Assembly: GCA_018266795.1 (NCBI GenBank)
Contig: JAFDZV010000012.1
Span: 208,687-272,686, forward strand
DNA from: Bacteroidota bacterium
GTDB taxonomy: Bacteria > Bacteroidota > Ignavibacteria > OLB7
Length of the DNA stretch: 64,000 nt
Direction: 5' to 3'
Within the stretch, counting starts at the first letter, position 1; the number at the start of each line of letters is the position of its first letter. Shown in pieces: positions 52,821 through 62,454 of the stretch. The notes beneath the pieces are model-generated. The model saw only the letters and a program-made list of their open reading frames with translations. It searched no databases and had not been told where the DNA came from. A program made the translations under genes and the position numbers.

Positions 52821-55800
52821 TTATTGCATCGGCACCGGCGTCACGTTGATGCGATCGCCATAGGTGGTTACAGAGCCCACCTGCGCGCCGAGCTGATTGG
52901 TACGCCCGGAGCGCACCACCTCGATGCTCCGCACGGTTGTCATTGCGATCGTGTTGTTGTTGGAGATATATGTCGGCACCAGTTCCACCTGATTTCCGGA
53001 AATCCTTCCAACATGGAATGTTCCCAGATAATCACCCCCGCTGCTCCCGTACAGCACAACCAGATCGCCTGCGGTAAGCGCACCGATCGTCGCTGCCACC
53101 TGCGTTGCATCGGTGAATTTGAAATTCAGGTAGTGCGCAACGCCACCTCCAACCAGAGGGTTGTACCACTTCTCGATTGCGAGCCCGTTGTTCGCAACCG
53201 AATTATCGCCGATGCGCATCCGTTCGCTTCGCGCGATCTGCCCGAGCGCCGGATATTCCCAGAATGCCGGCACGGCGTAGGCATAGTAGGCCCCGCTGTG
53301 CGCCGTGGTGCTCGTGCCAAGCGTAAGCCCATCGTATCCGTCCACGCTCCGCATTACAACGGGCGCGCCGCTCTCGGGATCGAAGCCAACGTTCTCCACG
53401 CGGCTCTTCACGCCATCCTTCAGCGTGGTGACGGCCTTCACGATCGCCGGATAGCGCACCACCTTCGTTACCGCCTGCATGGCGATCATGTGATCCTCCA
53501 TCGAAACCCCGGCCGAAATACCGACCAACGGAATCGGAAGCAGTGTCGCCACGCCGAGTGCGAAATCGGCATGCGCACCTGCCTGGATGGTCTCATCGTC
53601 CACCAGACGGTTTTCCATCACCACTTCCTGCTCGCGTCCCGGATATCCCGTTGCACCGCTTTCATCGGTAACCGATCTGCGCAGCGGCACCGGCTCCCCC
53701 GGCGCGAAGTATTCGTACGTGGTCTCGGTAACCGGTGCGCCGTTGGCCGCCGTCCCCGGCGTGCCGCCGTAGGTTGCCATGCGCTTCGGCCTGCCGTGCA
53801 TGCTGTTGAGCACGAAACTGAATCCCTGCGTGCGATAGGCGCGATCCACCGTGGCTCCAAATCCACCAACCACTGAATACTCCAGGAACTGATCCCCCTC
53901 CCCGATCTTCGTTGCGGTGGAGAGCGGATAGGTCTCACCGCTGCGAACGGCGTAGCCGGCATTGAAGGGATAATCGTAGGCGGTGTAGAATTCCGAGACG
54001 GTGTATCCCGTGCCGGTCAATTCACCGTTGCCATGAATGTTGTGCGCAACTACGCGCCGGTATCCAACCGAGGCGGCCGGCAGGAGCGATTCGCCAAGCG
54101 GGCCATCGAACTCCTCCAGATCGGCCCCAACGAAGATCTTCGGCATCTGCTCTCTGCGCTTGTGCAACTGCACGATGAGCGCGTTCTCGTTCCGGCCAAG
54201 CTGCGGTTCGTTGGTGGCAACTCCGCTGGACTTTCCGTCCGGCATCGTGTAGGTGTACTCGGTGCCGTACAGGGCCGCCGCCCCGGGTTCGATGCCGGGA
54301 TCGTACGTGAGAACCCGCTTCACCCTGAACCCGCCCCCCTTCTTTGCGAACGGCGTCGGAACGCGCAGGTAGGAGTATGCAAGGTTCAGCCACTGCGCAG
54401 TCTCATCGGGATCATAGTACCGATCATTGAACATCGAGAAGAGGGTGAAGAAGATGTCCCCCTTGGAGTCATCGTCTCGCTTGCGCAACTGGCCGAAGCG
54501 GGGATCGCAATTCCCCCACTTGTCGATGATGCCGGCCCTGCGCGTTGCGTAGAACCGCTTCGCAAGGTCCTGCGGATGATCGAGCTGAGTGTTACCGACG
54601 GCGCCGAGTGTGACCTTGATGTTGTTCCCGTCGCGGGCGATTGCGTCCACATGACTGTATCCCGCGATATACTCCGAGGCGCAATTGCTCAGCAGCGGCG
54701 TTGTTCCCTGCAGCGCATAGAGGAACTTGAAGTAGATCGCCTCTCCCTCGCCGCCGTTGTCGGGCAGGAACTGCTTCTGCATCTCCGTCACCAGGGCATT
54801 CACTCGGGCATTGAAGTTGTCATGGGTTGGATCATTCGGATCGTTGTAATGAAGCCCGAGGTCGTCCAGATTCAGGTACACATCGTGCTGGTCGCCGCTC
54901 ACCACGAGGTTCGAACCGATGGCCGGCAGCAGGCTTGCCATCGCCATGGCCGGCCGGTTCTGCACCACCGCATACTCGTTCTGCTCGTACTGCACCTGGA
55001 TCTCCCCGCCGGAGGGGAGGTGGATCCACTTCAACTGCCATGCGGCTGGATCGAAGTGCGCGTCGGTGCCGGTCTGGTCAACCCAGGGATTGTCGATCGC
55101 GGCACGCGCGGCCCCGTCGTGCCGGTAGAATCCCCATCGGTCCACATTGTTCACATCGTACGAAGGTGTCTCGTCTCCGCTCGCGAACCCGTCCGCATGG
55201 TTCGTCACCGTTGGGTACTTGGTATTGACGGCGGCATCGTACGTGCCGGACTTCCGGTACTGGTATCCGAAGGAGTAGAAGTTGGTGCGGGCATCCATCG
55301 CCCCCTCGTTCGTGAAGTAGAGCCGCTTCAGCGTCAGCTGCCCGCCATCCGGATTATCCGGCTGTGTCACCTTGGAATTCGGCGTGCCGGGCCAGAGCGA
55401 ATAATCGTATTCGAAGTGAACGGTCTGGATCAGCTTCCCCACGGTTCCATCGGGGTTCTTCGCATAGAGCGAGATGCTGTCCAGCCGGCGCATCATGTTG
55501 CTGTTCGGAAGCGTGGTGCTCTGCCCGCCGGATGCAATCAGCTCGTCGGCGGCGGCAGGAAAGGCATCCAGGCGTTCGCTGGTGCGGAAGAAGGCGATGT
55601 GGGTCTTCGTCTCGATCGAGGAGAGATAGTAGATCTCCTTCTCGCCGTAGGAGACGGAACCCATGTCATCGTTCGGATCGCTGAGGGAGTTGCGATTGTA
55701 CGCCAGCCCGCGATACGGTGCACGCCATTTGTACCAGTGCGCCGCATCCTCTCCTCCGCTCTTTATCGCGCTGCCGGCAGTACGCTGGTAGTTGAACTTC

Positions 55801-57749
55801 GTCCAGCCGCCATAGTCATCCGCACTCGGCCCGTCGTTCGTCCGGTCGATATAGTTCGGCGTGGTTATCTCGGTGAGCAGATAGGAGGAAGCATATGGCA
55901 CCGGACGCGTCTGCCCCATGATGCGCGTGCCATTGGTGCTCGGGTCATCGATCTTGCACTGCTTGTTGACGATGTGCCCGTCCGTGCTGGCGGCGCCGTC
56001 GAGGCCGAAGGAGAGTTCGCACTCGTTGCGGCTGTAGACCGGGAGCCCGTAGACGTAACGCATACCGTCCGGGCGCGCCACCATGAACTCGCCAACGCCC
56101 TTCTGGATCCCTGCGTCGTTGATACGATCAACGAACCGGCGCGAGCTGTCCGCCTTGTTGTACGCCTTGAAGTAGGCGGGGCCCGGGCTGTTGTAGCAAT
56201 TCGCCAGCGGCCGCTCGGTCATCTCCGCGTTCGTGTGATACCCCACGTAGGTTGAGCGCCCGGCTCTTCCGCCGATCAGATGCGGGTTGATCCCGAAGCT
56301 GCTCATCGAGTAGCGGTAATTCTCGAACAGGTTCAGGAGCGGGATGTTCGGCGGCAGCCCGGAGTATACGGGGCGATCGCTGGGGTCGAACTCCACGCTT
56401 CCCCCCGGGTCACCGATGTAGCGAAAGAAGAAGGGCTCATCATCCTTCACGGGATCGGCGAAGAAATACCGTTCCTCGTTGTCGTGCGATTCCAGCGACT
56501 CCCATCCGCCGATCTCCGACGTGTGCTCGATCACGCGGGTACCGACACCGATGCCGACTGCACCAGCCAGATGCACCTCCGTCTGCAGCTCACTGGTACG
56601 GTAGTTCACGCCCATTGCGCTTGGACGGAACTGGCCCACGCCGGACTGATGCAGTTGAAAGACGCCCGTGACACCCTCGCCAAAGACATTGAAATAGTCC
56701 GAAGCGCCTACGGGAATACCGATATAGTTGTCGCGCGTGGTGTACTGCGCCTCCTTCTCCACCGAATAATCCATGTCGGCACTTGCATTGCCGGCCGCAT
56801 CGTGGGAGTACATGGAGCCGTAGGCGTTGATCTGGCGATCCTGCGATTCGGTGTGCACGTACGAACCGGCAACTGTGCCGTTCACGCCGCTCAGACCGAA
56901 GACGTTTCCCGTTACTTCCACCGACCCGAAGAATCCTCCGCCGGTATAATTCGGGAAATTCACATTGTAGCGCGACTCGCCGGAGAAGAGCAGGAAATCC
57001 GGCTTCTGCGCGAACGAGAGCGATGCCAGCCGGGCACTGATCCCCGCCGATGCAATTGCGTCCTCTACGTCACTGAGAACCGCATTCGCCCCCATCGCCA
57101 GAAGCTTGCCCATCGACACGGTGGGCTTGATGGTGGTTTCCCCATCCTTCACCGAATAATCGATGTCGGCATAGCCGTCGGCGCTGATATGTGCATTCGT
57201 GATATGGTGATAGCCGGTATTGTTGTTGTACTGCGACGAGACCTGGGCCGAGACGTTCGTTGGGAGGTCGTTGCTGAAGAGCTCTGCTCCACCGGCCTTG
57301 CTCACCATCACGGTCCAGTTCTCGAAGCCGCGATTGATCTGCTTCACCTGCGCTCCATCGTAGTCATCCGGAAACACCTCGCGGTTGCGTACAATGGAGC
57401 CGGCATTCAGTGTCCATCCCTTTCCAACCCACGATGCATCCTCCTCCCCCGATGTGCCGGAGTTGTAGCCGAGCGAGAGCGGATATCCGGCGCCGTCAGG
57501 CCCCGGAACGGTCAGCACGGGAACGGAGTAGGAGAAATGGCCGGTGAATGGATCAACCATTACGTCGGTACCAACCGGCTCGAAGGTTGCGAACTCCGGC
57601 TGTGTCGGGCCGGAGGTGAGCGCACAGGCGATGCCCGGCTCCAGCAACTGCAGAACCAGCGCCATCACCACGGCGTACACGACCATCGATACCGGGCGTC
57701 CGTATCCCATCGTTATTCTCACTCGTTGTATTGCAGTTGTTCCTTTCAT
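52821..57749 (-). CDS. giant exported SpvB/Tc-like protein of the Rhs locus
   Basis: A 1642-residue protein. A hydrophobic export segment (VVYAVVMALVLQLLEPGIAC) lies near residues 22-43. The mature protein opens with EFATFEPVGTDVMVDPFTGH then FSYSVPVLTVPGPDGAGYPL, the pattern that begins SpvB/TcdB-like and Bacteroidota Rhs proteins. Further segments such as LSLGYNSGTSGEEDASWVGK support this. It has no YD-repeat core and no toxin tip; those are in the Rhs gene downstream. It may form part of a split shell with the Rhs protein. A GTG at 57770 and an ATG at 57710 are alternative starts. Confidence 0.72.
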   Translation of the reverse strand: MKGTTAIQRVRITMGYGRPVSMVVYAVVMALVLQLLEPGIACALTSGPTQPEFATFEPVGTDVMVDPFTGHFSYSVPVLTVPGPDGAGYPLSLGYNSGTSGEEDASWVGKGWTLNAGSIVRNREVFPDDYDGAQVKQINRGFENWTVMVSKAGGAELFSNDLPTNVSAQVSSQYNNNTGYHHITNAHISADGYADIDYSVKDGETTIKPTVSMGKLLAMGANAVLSDVEDAIASAGISARLASLSFAQKPDFLLFSGESRYNVNFPNYTGGGFFGSVEVTGNVFGLSGVNGTVAGSYVHTESQDRQINAYGSMYSHDAAGNASADMDYSVEKEAQYTTRDNYIGIPVGASDYFNVFGEGVTGVFQLHQSGVGQFRPSAMGVNYRTSELQTEVHLAGAVGIGVGTRVIEHTSEIGGWESLESHDNEERYFFADPVKDDEPFFFRYIGDPGGSVEFDPSDRPVYSGLPPNIPLLNLFENYRYSMSSFGINPHLIGGRAGRSTYVGYHTNAEMTERPLANCYNSPGPAYFKAYNKADSSRRFVDRINDAGIQKGVGEFMVARPDGMRYVYGLPVYSRNECELSFGLDGAASTDGHIVNKQCKIDDPSTNGTRIMGQTRPVPYASSYLLTEITTPNYIDRTNDGPSADDYGGWTKFNYQRTAGSAIKSGGEDAAHWYKWRAPYRGLAYNRNSLSDPNDDMGSVSYGEKEIYYLSSIETKTHIAFFRTSERLDAFPAAADELIASGGQSTTLPNSNMMRRLDSISLYAKNPDGTVGKLIQTVHFEYDYSLWPGTPNSKVTQPDNPDGGQLTLKRLYFTNEGAMDARTNFYSFGYQYRKSGTYDAAVNTKYPTVTNHADGFASGDETPSYDVNNVDRWGFYRHDGAARAAIDNPWVDQTGTDAHFDPAAWQLKWIHLPSGGEIQVQYEQNEYAVVQNRPAMAMASLLPAIGSNLVVSGDQHDVYLNLDDLGLHYNDPNDPTHDNFNARVNALVTEMQKQFLPDNGGEGEAIYFKFLYALQGTTPLLSNCASEYIAGYSHVDAIARDGNNIKVTLGAVGNTQLDHPQDLAKRFYATRRAGIIDKWGNCDPRFGQLRKRDDDSKGDIFFTLFSMFNDRYYDPDETAQWLNLAYSYLRVPTPFAKKGGGFRVKRVLTYDPGIEPGAAALYGTEYTYTMPDGKSSGVATNEPQLGRNENALIVQLHKRREQMPKIFVGADLEEFDGPLGESLLPAASVGYRRVVAHNIHGNGELTGTGYTVSEFYTAYDYPFNAGYAVRSGETYPLSTATKIGEGDQFLEYSVVGGFGATVDRAYRTQGFSFVLNSMHGRPKRMATYGGTPGTAANGAPVTETTYEYFAPGEPVPLRRSVTDESGATGYPGREQEVVMENRLVDDETIQAGAHADFALGVATLLPIPLVGISAGVSMEDHMIAMQAVTKVVRYPAIVKAVTTLKDGVKSRVENVGFDPESGAPVVMRSVDGYDGLTLGTSTTAHSGAYYAYAVPAFWEYPALGQIARSERMRIGDNSVANNGLAIEKWYNPLVGGGVAHYLNFKFTDATQVAATIGALTAGDLVVLYGSSGGDYLGTFHVGRISGNQVELVPTYISNNNTIAMTTVRSIEVVRSGRTNQLGAQVGSVTTYGDRINVTPVPMQ

Positions 57750-57808
57750 GCAGCGCGATCGCTTCCGCACGATTCATCATGCAGGGCCTGTGAGCAGAGA
57801 GCGATCCC

Positions 57809-60070
57809 CTAGCGTACGATCATCACCTTCACCGACCGCTCCGTGCGCGGCCCCACGGCGCGCACCACATACGTTCCCTGCGGCACACGATGCCCCTGGC
57901 CATCATCCGCATTCCATGTCAGAACCTCCTGGCCCGCCATGTGCTCCCGCTCGGCCAGCATCTTCACGAGCGTACCGTCCAGCCGATAGATGCCGAGCGA
58001 CAGGGTGGTTGGCGCGTCTGCCGTCACGCTGATCTCCACGCGATCGCGAGCCGGGTTCGGCAGTACCGCAACGGCAGCAACGTCCCCCGCAGCAGGTGGC
58101 GCCGACGCACCTCCCTCAACGATGCGCTGCAGATGATCGGCGGCGAGATCGCGATAGGAGTCGACCGAGCCGTTACTCCACCGAATCACCACGGAGTCGA
58201 TATGCTGCTGCGCACCAAGGCCTACATGCAATCGCGGCGGCTCCTGCATCATACGCCCGCGCCCGCTGGAGACTTCGCGTGTCTGGCGGAGCCCTGCTGC
58301 GCATACTTCAACTCGCGCGCCCACGGCGTCCTTCCCCTCCAGCTCCACCTCCGCCCAATGTCCGGCCGATGCCACAGTGTTCCGCAACAGGCGGAAGCGC
58401 CCGCCGCTGAAGGAGGCCAGATCAACCCGGCCGTCATTGTCGAAATCCACCCAGATCGCATCGGGACCAAGGGCTACACGCCACAGGCCGAGATCGCGTG
58501 CACGATTGCGAAGCCCCCCCTTGTCCTGCTGATACAGTGATGCATAGTGGCAGTCGCACGCCGTTGCCGTCAGCAACTCAGGGGTGCCGTCGTTGTCGAT
58601 ATCGCCCCACACGGCCGCGCTCTGCTGCTCATCGAACTCATCCGGGCCGCCAACACTCTGAAGCGTGCCGTTGATGCCTTCGGTTGCAATCAGCACGGAG
58701 CCGGACGTCGCAACCCTTGCGCGCGCAATCTCCATATGCTTCGAACCGGCCAGATCCATTGTCCCGTTGTTATCCACATCGTACCAGTGGCAGTTCATCA
58801 GCAAGCCATCGTGCGACTCCACCGCTGCTGCGTCGCCGGAATTTGAAGGATGTGCAGCGGGCGCCCCGACTGCATCTCCGCTCGTTTTGAGCAACGTGAT
58901 ATCGCGTCCCGTTGCAACGGAGAGCATGTAGCGGCCGTTGCCGTTGATATCCACCCACTGCGAACCGAAACACGCGGGGAGATTCCGGGCTCCGGCCCCC
59001 AGCAGATCCGGCCGTTCGGTGAATCCGCCTCGCCCGTCGTTGATGAGCAACGTGCACGCGCCCGTGCTATCGGGTCGGCTGGAGCCGATAAAGAGATCCG
59101 GAGCGCCGTCGCCGTTCATATCGGCAATGCTCACGCAGCCAACAGCGGCAATGCTCACCGGCTGGGGCGCCTTGCGAGTAAACGTCAACGTTCCATTGTT
59201 CTCATAGAGTGTGCAGCGGGCAGTATTTCCCTCATCCGCAATTGAAATGATATCCGCATCACCGTCGCCGTCGGCATCCAGGAAGAATGCGAGAGACGAG
59301 CAGCCTGCGAGACCGGCCTGGCTCGTGATCTCCGTGAAGTGCATCCCCTGTTCGTTGTGAAACAGGCGCCCGCCAACAAGGAGGTCGAGAAATCCGTCGC
59401 CATCAATATCTCGCCATGCAATTGCCCTTCCGCTGTACAGCGAATCGGGGAGCCCAACATCGTGCGTCACATCCGCAAGCCCGCCGGCGTCAGTGCGTGT
59501 ACGGTCGTACTCTACTGTCGCATCGATCAGAAATGAGTACGTACCCCAGCTCCACTCGGTGCCCGATCGGAGCAACTGCGCAGAGTACACCTGATCGCCG
59601 TTCACACACGCCGCCCTGTGCGGACGCCGATCGGAAAGAAGATGTACACCGGACGATAGCTGATCGATGGCGATAAACAGTTGTCGCGATGCGACATATG
59701 CCGGCTGGCGCAGTCGGATCGCAACATGTTCGATCCCGGGTTTTGATTTTCGAAGAGTGATGGGTGGTATCAGGTCGCGTGTCAGTCCCGGCGCAGGCAA
59801 CCCGCCTTCATAACCATAGAGATGAAGAACCGCCGTCCCATTGCTGCTTTCGCCGCCGAGAACAATGTCGACCGAGTGAACATATGCGGGAGATGCAAGA
59901 TCGAAACGTGCCGCCTGCATTGCGAGCGAACGATCGGCATAGGAGAAGTAGCCGCCGCCGCGTGTATAGGTACGAAGCGTGTCCAATGCCTGTCCTGCAA
60001 GCGCAACCGGCATGAACATCGCCACAAGTGCGAGAAGTCGGGCGTTGGCTGTCATAATCGCATTATTCAT
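57809..60070 (-). CDS. FG-GAP/VCBS and UnbV (ASPIC) repeat protein with T9SS sorting domain
   Basis: A 753-residue exported protein with a signal peptide ending ALAGQ. Residues 190-530 hold integrin-like FG-GAP/VCBS units with calcium loops (WRDIDGDGFLDLLVGG, FLDADGDGDADIISIAD, DMNGDGAPDLFIGS, WVDFDNDGRVDLASF). An ASPIC/UnbV-like segment follows near 545-640 (AEVELEGKDAVGARVEV, VVIRWSNGSVDSYRDL). The tail is a T9SS type A domain (AVLPNPARDRVEIS, VPQGTYVVRAVG, ending KVMIVR). GAGG nine bases before the ATG supports the start. It probably heads the minus-strand export cluster. Confidence 0.87.
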   Translation of the reverse strand: MNNAIMTANARLLALVAMFMPVALAGQALDTLRTYTRGGGYFSYADRSLAMQAARFDLASPAYVHSVDIVLGGESSNGTAVLHLYGYEGGLPAPGLTRDLIPPITLRKSKPGIEHVAIRLRQPAYVASRQLFIAIDQLSSGVHLLSDRRPHRAACVNGDQVYSAQLLRSGTEWSWGTYSFLIDATVEYDRTRTDAGGLADVTHDVGLPDSLYSGRAIAWRDIDGDGFLDLLVGGRLFHNEQGMHFTEITSQAGLAGCSSLAFFLDADGDGDADIISIADEGNTARCTLYENNGTLTFTRKAPQPVSIAAVGCVSIADMNGDGAPDLFIGSSRPDSTGACTLLINDGRGGFTERPDLLGAGARNLPACFGSQWVDINGNGRYMLSVATGRDITLLKTSGDAVGAPAAHPSNSGDAAAVESHDGLLMNCHWYDVDNNGTMDLAGSKHMEIARARVATSGSVLIATEGINGTLQSVGGPDEFDEQQSAAVWGDIDNDGTPELLTATACDCHYASLYQQDKGGLRNRARDLGLWRVALGPDAIWVDFDNDGRVDLASFSGGRFRLLRNTVASAGHWAEVELEGKDAVGARVEVCAAGLRQTREVSSGRGRMMQEPPRLHVGLGAQQHIDSVVIRWSNGSVDSYRDLAADHLQRIVEGGASAPPAAGDVAAVAVLPNPARDRVEISVTADAPTTLSLGIYRLDGTLVKMLAEREHMAGQEVLTWNADDGQGHRVPQGTYVVRAVGPRTERSVKVMIVR

Positions 60071-60686
60071 ATGTACTCGCCTCTTCGCGAAGAAGAAGCG
60101 GACGATTGTTCGATTGGCGTGGACTTGTCGGCCAGCGGCATCGTGTGTGCCGGGCACGGGAATTCCCTCGTTCCGAACTGCATGTCGGATCGATGATCGT
60201 TTGGAGGCGATTGGGCCGCCGCTCTTCGTTATGATTTTACATCACGATATGTGAAGCCGTTTCGTTCGCTGGCAATTGCGTGGCAGATCGTCTCGACCTT
60301 GGCGCATGTCGGAGTGCGACACTGGAGCTCCACCCGGCTGCACCGATAAGCAGTGCGTAGGGGGGGTGAAGACTGATTACGGCTCCGTCCCCCGCTGTGG
60401 CCGCCGGCGGATAGCTCGATCGTCCTGCGAATAATCGTCGCAGGTGTCATTCGGATTTCGTACCCGAACGGAAAATCTGGTTGTGCTGTTTCCGAGAGAA
60501 AGCGTTCGAGTGTTGCGCGCCTGATGAACGGTGCACAACATATGCGGCTGCGCTTCGCATGGCAATGCGTAAAATGACAGTGCATTGGTTTCTACCCTGT
60601 CCTGCGAGTTCTCCCGCCACAACCGCGATCCAGCGGCGCATGTGCTCCGCATTGTGCGCGCGACTGCATTCATGCTCCGTTTCCTG

Positions 60687-60730
60687 CATAACGATCAGTG
60701 CCGGCAAACCTGTCAACGGCCGGTAGTTTT
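60687..60730 (+). repeat. hairpin repeat, copy 1
   Basis: GCCGGC pairs with GCCGG across AAACCTGTCAAC-type loop sequence and is followed by TAGTTTTTTT. About 38 of 44 positions match the copy at 60850-60894. It has terminator shape, but no upstream plus-strand gene is known. Confidence 0.55.
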
Positions 60731-60849
60731 TTTGCATGGTATTGCAATGGGCCAGCTACCGATTCCCCCAACGTCGGCCGCTCGCGCTTCAAAGGGTCAT
60801 GCAGGTGTTCTGCATCACCCCACGGTCGCATTCTTCCCACGCTATTCCC

Positions 60850-60894
60850 CATAACGAACAGAGCCGGCAAACCTTTCAGCGGCCGGCCATTTTT
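60850..60894 (+). repeat. hairpin repeat, copy 2
   Basis: GCCGGC...GCCGGC with the loop AAACCTTTCAGCG, followed by CATTTTTC. It is a direct repeat of 60687-60730, offset by 163 bases. A tandem pair of such elements suggests a small transcribed unit or a duplicated terminator. Confidence 0.55.
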
Positions 60895-61692
60895 CAGGGC
60901 ATGGGATTTTCAACGCACAGGGCATGCCTCGGATATCTCCGGATCGCGCTTCGCCTTGACTATGAATGGGCGCACAACGTGCGTTGCGGAGTGACTCGAT
61001 CGCGCCTTCCAAATGTCCATTATGCGTACGGAATGCTCAGCGCCATCTTGCGCGCCGCTCGTTGAAACTTGCACGGCATTCAAGGGAGCGGTTGCGCATC
61101 GGCGATGCGCTGCGCGGAACGGCGCTGGTCCGCAGGTTTCCCGGGCACGATACGGCAGCGTTCGAATATTGCTGTCGAGCTCGATCAATTGCGCTGATAT
61201 CGGTTCTCAATAATGAAGGCATTGACGGCGGAGCAGCCGGTTCGTTCGGAAGATCTGGAGAAGGGGGCAGACGGAGTCGCATCCATCACGCCGTGGGGTG
61301 CACGCACCGGCAGCACGATGTTCCGGATTTCGTGGATGGCTGCTGAATGCCGTGATGCGAGGAGGAGCCGGCGACATTGTCGTGGCCTTCGAGATGCGGT
61401 TGCGATGTAGTGGAATTTCTTGCGCGCGATTATGCCTCCAACGGGGGATAAGCGAGGCATTGCTCATCCGCATTGGATGCTCGAACACGATGCGGCGGGC
61501 GAGGCCGGCTGTGAGATCGCCTGCCCGCTTCTGATGAAGCCGCAGCGACGTTGCCGAGGCGGAGCGATTATTCGAACGATACCGCACAGCCTTCCTTCGT
61601 CTGTGCAAATCAGAATCACCCGATAATCAAGGATGCTGCCGGCGACGTTATTGAACCCTTTGCAACCCGCAGCAACAGCGCACCGCTTTCCG

Positions 61693-62454
61693 TCATGGTG
61701 CAATGGGTAGCACCCGCCATCGAATATCATCCCACTTTGTGAGAAGCACGGCTGCATCGGTGTTGTTGGTTGCCCCCGAGCATTCGTCAAGGTGCCTGGA
61801 ACGACGTATCACAACGGCCTCCGAGAGAAATTCGCCTTCAGGAGTGTAGGTCTGGAGAACAACGCGCGATCCTTTCGGCGCGCGATTGTCCGTGATTGCG
61901 ACGTACAACTCTCCGTTCACCGAGAACAGATCGGCAACCTCCAGCCGATGCCGGCTATCAGGCCCTGGCGAACGGAAGACCGTATCGAGCAGCCCCTGGG
62001 GCCTGATGGCATTGAGGAAGACTCCGTTGTAGCGAAGCTCAACCAGCGCGAACGCCTTGCACTCCGTGCCGAGAATTGCGAAGGTGGAGTCGTTGATTGC
62101 CGTAAGTGCCGGTGGCTGATCGGGATCGTACACTCCATGCGTCAGTGAGTCCAGTGCCGCGGCCGAGACCAATGGAAACACGCGTGGCGTATCGGGCCGG
62201 AAGGCAACGAGGGCATAGGTGGAGTCCGTAATTCCGGGTTTGCGCCGCCGGACAGAGCCTGTCCAGAAGCCGGATGCAACTGCGAAGCGCCTGGTTGCAA
62301 CCACTGGTGCCTGTGGTCTCTGCGTGCTCTCGAGTATGCGAGTCACCGAGATCCATTGCGTGTCGATTGTGCGGATCAGGCTGAAGTTGCGCTGCCACGC
62401 TGCATTTGGTGCCCCTGTTGCGTCATGAACCAGGTCCCAGTGATCGAACATCAT
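61693..62454 (-). CDS. C-terminal part of a split redoxin-propeller gene
   Basis: A 253-residue frame beginning MMFDHWDLVHDATGAPNAA. It reads like blades of a secreted six-bladed propeller (TYALVAFRPDTPRVFPLVSA, LFSVNGELYVAITDNRA, VVLQTYTPEGEFLSEAVV) but has no signal peptide. It overlaps the stop of the upstream frame by ATGA. The upstream protein breaks off within similar propeller-like sequence, so both were probably one protein of about 530 residues before a one-base loss near 62465. Translational coupling of two genes is the alternative. Confidence 0.55.
   Translation of the reverse strand: MMFDHWDLVHDATGAPNAAWQRNFSLIRTIDTQWISVTRILESTQRPQAPVVATRRFAVASGFWTGSVRRRKPGITDSTYALVAFRPDTPRVFPLVSAAALDSLTHGVYDPDQPPALTAINDSTFAILGTECKAFALVELRYNGVFLNAIRPQGLLDTVFRSPGPDSRHRLEVADLFSVNGELYVAITDNRAPKGSRVVLQTYTPEGEFLSEAVVIRRSRHLDECSGATNNTDAAVLLTKWDDIRWRVLPIAP

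Larger units (their letters stand above)
60071..61692. other. 1.6-kb stretch without a convincing gene, with two copies of a hairpin repeat
   Basis: Open frames here are short, overlap on both strands and show no motif or ribosome site. Two direct copies of a block beginning CATAACGA lie at 60687-60730 and 60850-60894. Each forms GCCGGC...GGCCGG hairpins followed by a T-run on the plus strand (AGTTTTTTT and CATTTTT). The rest may be decayed coding sequence or an untranslated RNA region. Confidence 0.45.
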
